A stretch of DNA of 7,183 bases from assembly GCA_003447535.1 (NCBI GenBank), contig DLYY01000075.1, positions 510 to 7,692 of the forward strand, written 5' to 3'. The notes under the pieces were generated by a model. It ran no database searches, was not told the origin of the DNA, and was given only the letters and a program-made list of their open reading frames with translations. Shown in pieces: positions 5,112 to 7,183 of the stretch. The stretch is from Bacteroidota bacterium (GTDB taxonomy: Bacteria > Bacteroidota > Bacteroidia > Chitinophagales > UBA8649). A program made the translations under genes and the position numbers. Position 1 is the first letter of the stretch; each line of letters starts with the position of its first letter.

Positions 5112-7183
5112 CTACTGTTTCTGAAGTACTGTGGTTGACCCGCCATCTTCGGTGTAGCATCGCAAGTAGTATATGCCATCTGGATATTCCGATAAGTCAA
5201 GGCTTACACCGTTTGTAACCGCGTGAACTTCGACTGCAATGCGCTGACCCATGCTATTGAAGACGTCCGTTCGAAGCACTTGGACAGGTACTGCCATATT
5301 GGCCTTAATTAGAAAAGAGCCACTACTAGGGTTTGGAAAGACCGACCAAGAAGATGCCTTATAGTCGTCCGTTCGAAGTCCAGTTGTCGTATTTAAATCT
5401 GCAGGTCCTAAACGCTCTATTTTTTGGCTTGTGTATAGCCTATATGCCCCAGGACCTAATTCTACATCTTGGTTGTAGTCGGTAACTTCAACACTATCGC
5501 CTGAGAAATACTCATACCAGGTGCCCAGGCGGCTAAAATTAGGACGCCATAGCCTATTCGTAACGTCGGTATTAGAAATCGCCGCCACATCAAAGTCTCC
5601 ATACAAATTGACTGTTTTGACCGGTTGCCAGAGCGAATAATCAAAGTTGGTCGTGCGGAAAACACTGTAGGTTTTTTTCAAGTAGTTCAAGTTGCGGAAG
5701 GTCTCGTAAACATCCAAGCGGCGCTGATCACCAAGGTATTCCCAACGAATGGGCTTCTCCACCAAACGACATCCCTCTTGAACCGTTCCGTCAAGGCAAC
5801 GATTAATTGAAAACTCATAACCTAACTCCCCAAACTGCCAAATCATTTTAGGACCTGGGAGAGGAATAAAGGAATTCGCAACCATCTCTATACGATCTAG
5901 CGCGGTACTTAAATCACGAGTATCATAACTGCCACCGCTATTACCATAGACAAGTGTTCTATACATCAATCGCTCCTCGTCATGAGACTCCATGTAGGTC
6001 ACCAATCGAGGTTGCGACCAAGAACGGGCATTATAGACTCCATTGGACATATTGCTTGAATAGCCCATAGCTGCCTCTCCGTATTGGTCGTTTGAGTTTC
6101 CCCACAACATAAAACCATTATCTGCTAGAACTATTTCTTCATCATTGCTACCAAGGTGTTCTAAAATCATATAATGTTCTGGCGCATAACTCAATACCTC
6201 ATTTTTCATTCGATTAAGTAAGTTGACCCTAGACTGATCAAATTGACCCCATAACCCAATATCACCAAGTGAATTGTTTTGCGTGAAGCCCTTGGAGAGA
6301 TCAAATCGGAATCCATCAATATGATACTCCTCAACCCAAAACCTAAGGATATCATCCATATACCGCTGTGTTTCAACGGATTCATGATTAAAATCAAATC
6401 CCACACTCAATGGGTGACGATCTACTACATTAAAATAAGGATTGTTCGGAGCAGGACGCTGCAACGAGTCATTCCACCACAACTGACAAAGTGGATTTTG
6501 GCTAAATCCATGATTAAACACTACGTCAACAATAACGGCAATACCCCGTGCATGGCATTGATCAATCAAGGTCTTAAACATCTCTTGACTGCCATAATAC
6601 TTATCTAACGCGCCATGGTAACTCGGATTATAACCCCAACTGTTATTGCCTTCATATTCTTGAGGAGGCATGAATTGGAGAGCTGTAATTCCCAGCTGCT
6701 CTAGGTAATCCAATCGATCTAATACCTCTTGAAAGTTCTGCTCCTCAGAAAAATCACGTACAAGCAATTCATAAATCACTAAGTTGTCAGCAGGAGGCTT
6801 TACAAAGTTTGGAAAGAGCCATTGAAAATCAGGCTCCTGAAAAATATGCTGTGTCACAAAGCCCGAAGCCAGTCCAAAAGGATACACGGGAAGATTGGGA
6901 TAACTTTCTTCTTCAATCCATCCATCATTTCCTTGATCGAGCACCACTTCAGCATAGGGGTCAGCAATGGTAATTGAGCCATCTACTAAGTACTGAAACT
7001 GAATTTCTTGGCCAGGCACTAAATTGGGTACATCAAGCCAATATCCGCTCCCATCTACCGTCGGCGTCATAAAGTAATTGACATCAGCTCGCCAGTCGGT
7101 AAAGTTGCCTATCACATAGACATAATCATGCAATGGTGCATGGAGATAAAGCCGCATTGTTGAGTTATCAATATCTGTTATAC
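5112..7183 (-). CDS. Secreted GH13 enzyme with CBM48-like N-terminus and type IX sorting domain, start off-window
   Basis: Predicted extracellular or cell-surface alpha-glucan-active enzyme. The frame is open from the right edge to the stop at 5112 (689 visible residues). Residues here are counted from the Met codon at 7157, which is not the true start: coding continues upstream (ITDIDNST before it), and this Met falls within a beta-sandwich module (LYLHAP..VYVIGNFTDW, about 1-95) typical of CBM48/E-set domains. The signal peptide must lie outside the window. The catalytic barrel starts near residue 124 (LVIYELLVRDFS), with SWGYNPSYHGALDKYYGS, then GH13 regions DVVFNH 211-216, GFRFDLSKG with nucleophile D286, acid/base E333 in ILEHL, and ESHDEER with S391, H392 and D393. 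Ser replaces the usual Asn in the last region, as in glycogen branching enzymes. Residues 606-681, opening VFPNPSSGSF and containing LDLSEYPDGIYYLRC, form a type A type IX secretion tail. The gene is convergent with the lipoprotein pair. A secreted GH13 is firm; hydrolase versus transferase activity is not settled. Confidence 0.93.
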   Translation of the reverse strand, partial: ITDIDNSTMRLYLHAPLHDYVYVIGNFTDWRADVNYFMTPTVDGSGYWLDVPNLVPGQEIQFQYLVDGSITIADPYAEVVLDQGNDGWIEEESYPNLPVYPFGLASGFVTQHIFQEPDFQWLFPNFVKPPADNLVIYELLVRDFSEEQNFQEVLDRLDYLEQLGITALQFMPPQEYEGNNSWGYNPSYHGALDKYYGSQEMFKTLIDQCHARGIAVIVDVVFNHGFSQNPLCQLWWNDSLQRPAPNNPYFNVVDRHPLSVGFDFNHESVETQRYMDDILRFWVEEYHIDGFRFDLSKGFTQNNSLGDIGLWGQFDQSRVNLLNRMKNEVLSYAPEHYMILEHLGSNDEEIVLADNGFMLWGNSNDQYGEAAMGYSSNMSNGVYNARSWSQPRLVTYMESHDEERLMYRTLVYGNSGGSYDTRDLSTALDRIEMVANSFIPLPGPKMIWQFGELGYEFSINRCLDGTVQEGCRLVEKPIRWEYLGDQRRLDVYETFRNLNYLKKTYSVFRTTNFDYSLWQPVKTVNLYGDFDVAAISNTDVTNRLWRPNFSRLGTWYEYFSGDSVEVTDYNQDVELGPGAYRLYTSQKIERLGPADLNTTTGLRTDDYKASSWSVFPNPSSGSFLIKANMAVPVQVLRTDVFNSMGQRIAVEVHAVTNGVSLDLSEYPDGIYYLRCYTEDGGSTTVLQKQ

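Noticed and set aside
5264..5378. A 13-bp direct repeat, CGTCCGTTCGAAG at 5264-5276 and again at 5366-5378
   Set aside because: Both copies encode the common tetrapeptide LRTD in the same reading frame near the sorting domain. There are only two copies with no flanking similarity, so chance or a tiny internal duplication explains it.
6206..6608. Overlapping open frames on both strands within the secreted GH13 gene
   Set aside because: They overlap the conserved catalytic barrel of the real gene in other frames and show no family features or initiation context of their own.
5112..7157. Treating the minus-strand gene as complete with its start at 7157
   Set aside because: The frame stays open to the right edge and the Met sits inside a beta-sandwich module with no signal peptide, which a type IX secretion cargo needs. 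The gene is therefore partial.

Overview
The window comes from a Bacteroidota genome, most likely a flavobacterium-like lineage. Four things point there: a TTG-N20-TAnnTTTG promoter instead of -35/-10 boxes, little or no Shine-Dalgarno sequence before the starts, lipoprotein signal peptides ending in SC, and a Por-type (type IX secretion) C-terminal sorting domain. The content is a starch/glycogen/maltodextrin utilisation locus made of one sugar transporter and three different family GH13 (alpha-amylase superfamily) enzymes. No SusC/SusD pair, regulator, RNA gene, CRISPR array or mobile element is visible.

Layout: positions 1-1226 (minus) hold most of an SLC45/GPH-like MFS sugar transporter whose C-terminus runs off the left edge. 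A 42-bp divergent intergenic region (1227-1268) carries a plus-strand promoter and an imperfect inverted repeat that could be an operator. Then come two overlapping plus-strand genes: a 798-aa multidomain GH13 lipoprotein with a CBM48-like module (1269-3665) and a 466-aa GH13 lipoprotein (3656-5056). A 13-bp perfect hairpin with A- and T-tracts (5061-5089) sits between convergent genes and looks like a bidirectional terminator. The minus strand from 5112 to the right edge holds a secreted GH13 enzyme with a CBM48-like N-terminal module and a type IX sorting tail; its true start lies beyond the window.

Inferred division of labour: the type IX cargo enzyme acts outside the cell or on its surface on polymeric alpha-glucan. 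The two lipoproteins, anchored in the outer membrane facing in or out, process oligosaccharides further. The MFS protein carries maltose-like products across the inner membrane. The enzyme families and catalytic residues are read directly from sequence; exact substrates and this flow are inference. I found no evidence of a wholly new system. The points most worth a second look are the possible operator, the branching-enzyme-like SHD motif in the secreted enzyme, the unassigned N-terminal domain of the 798-aa enzyme and the unusual active-site region II of the 466-aa enzyme.
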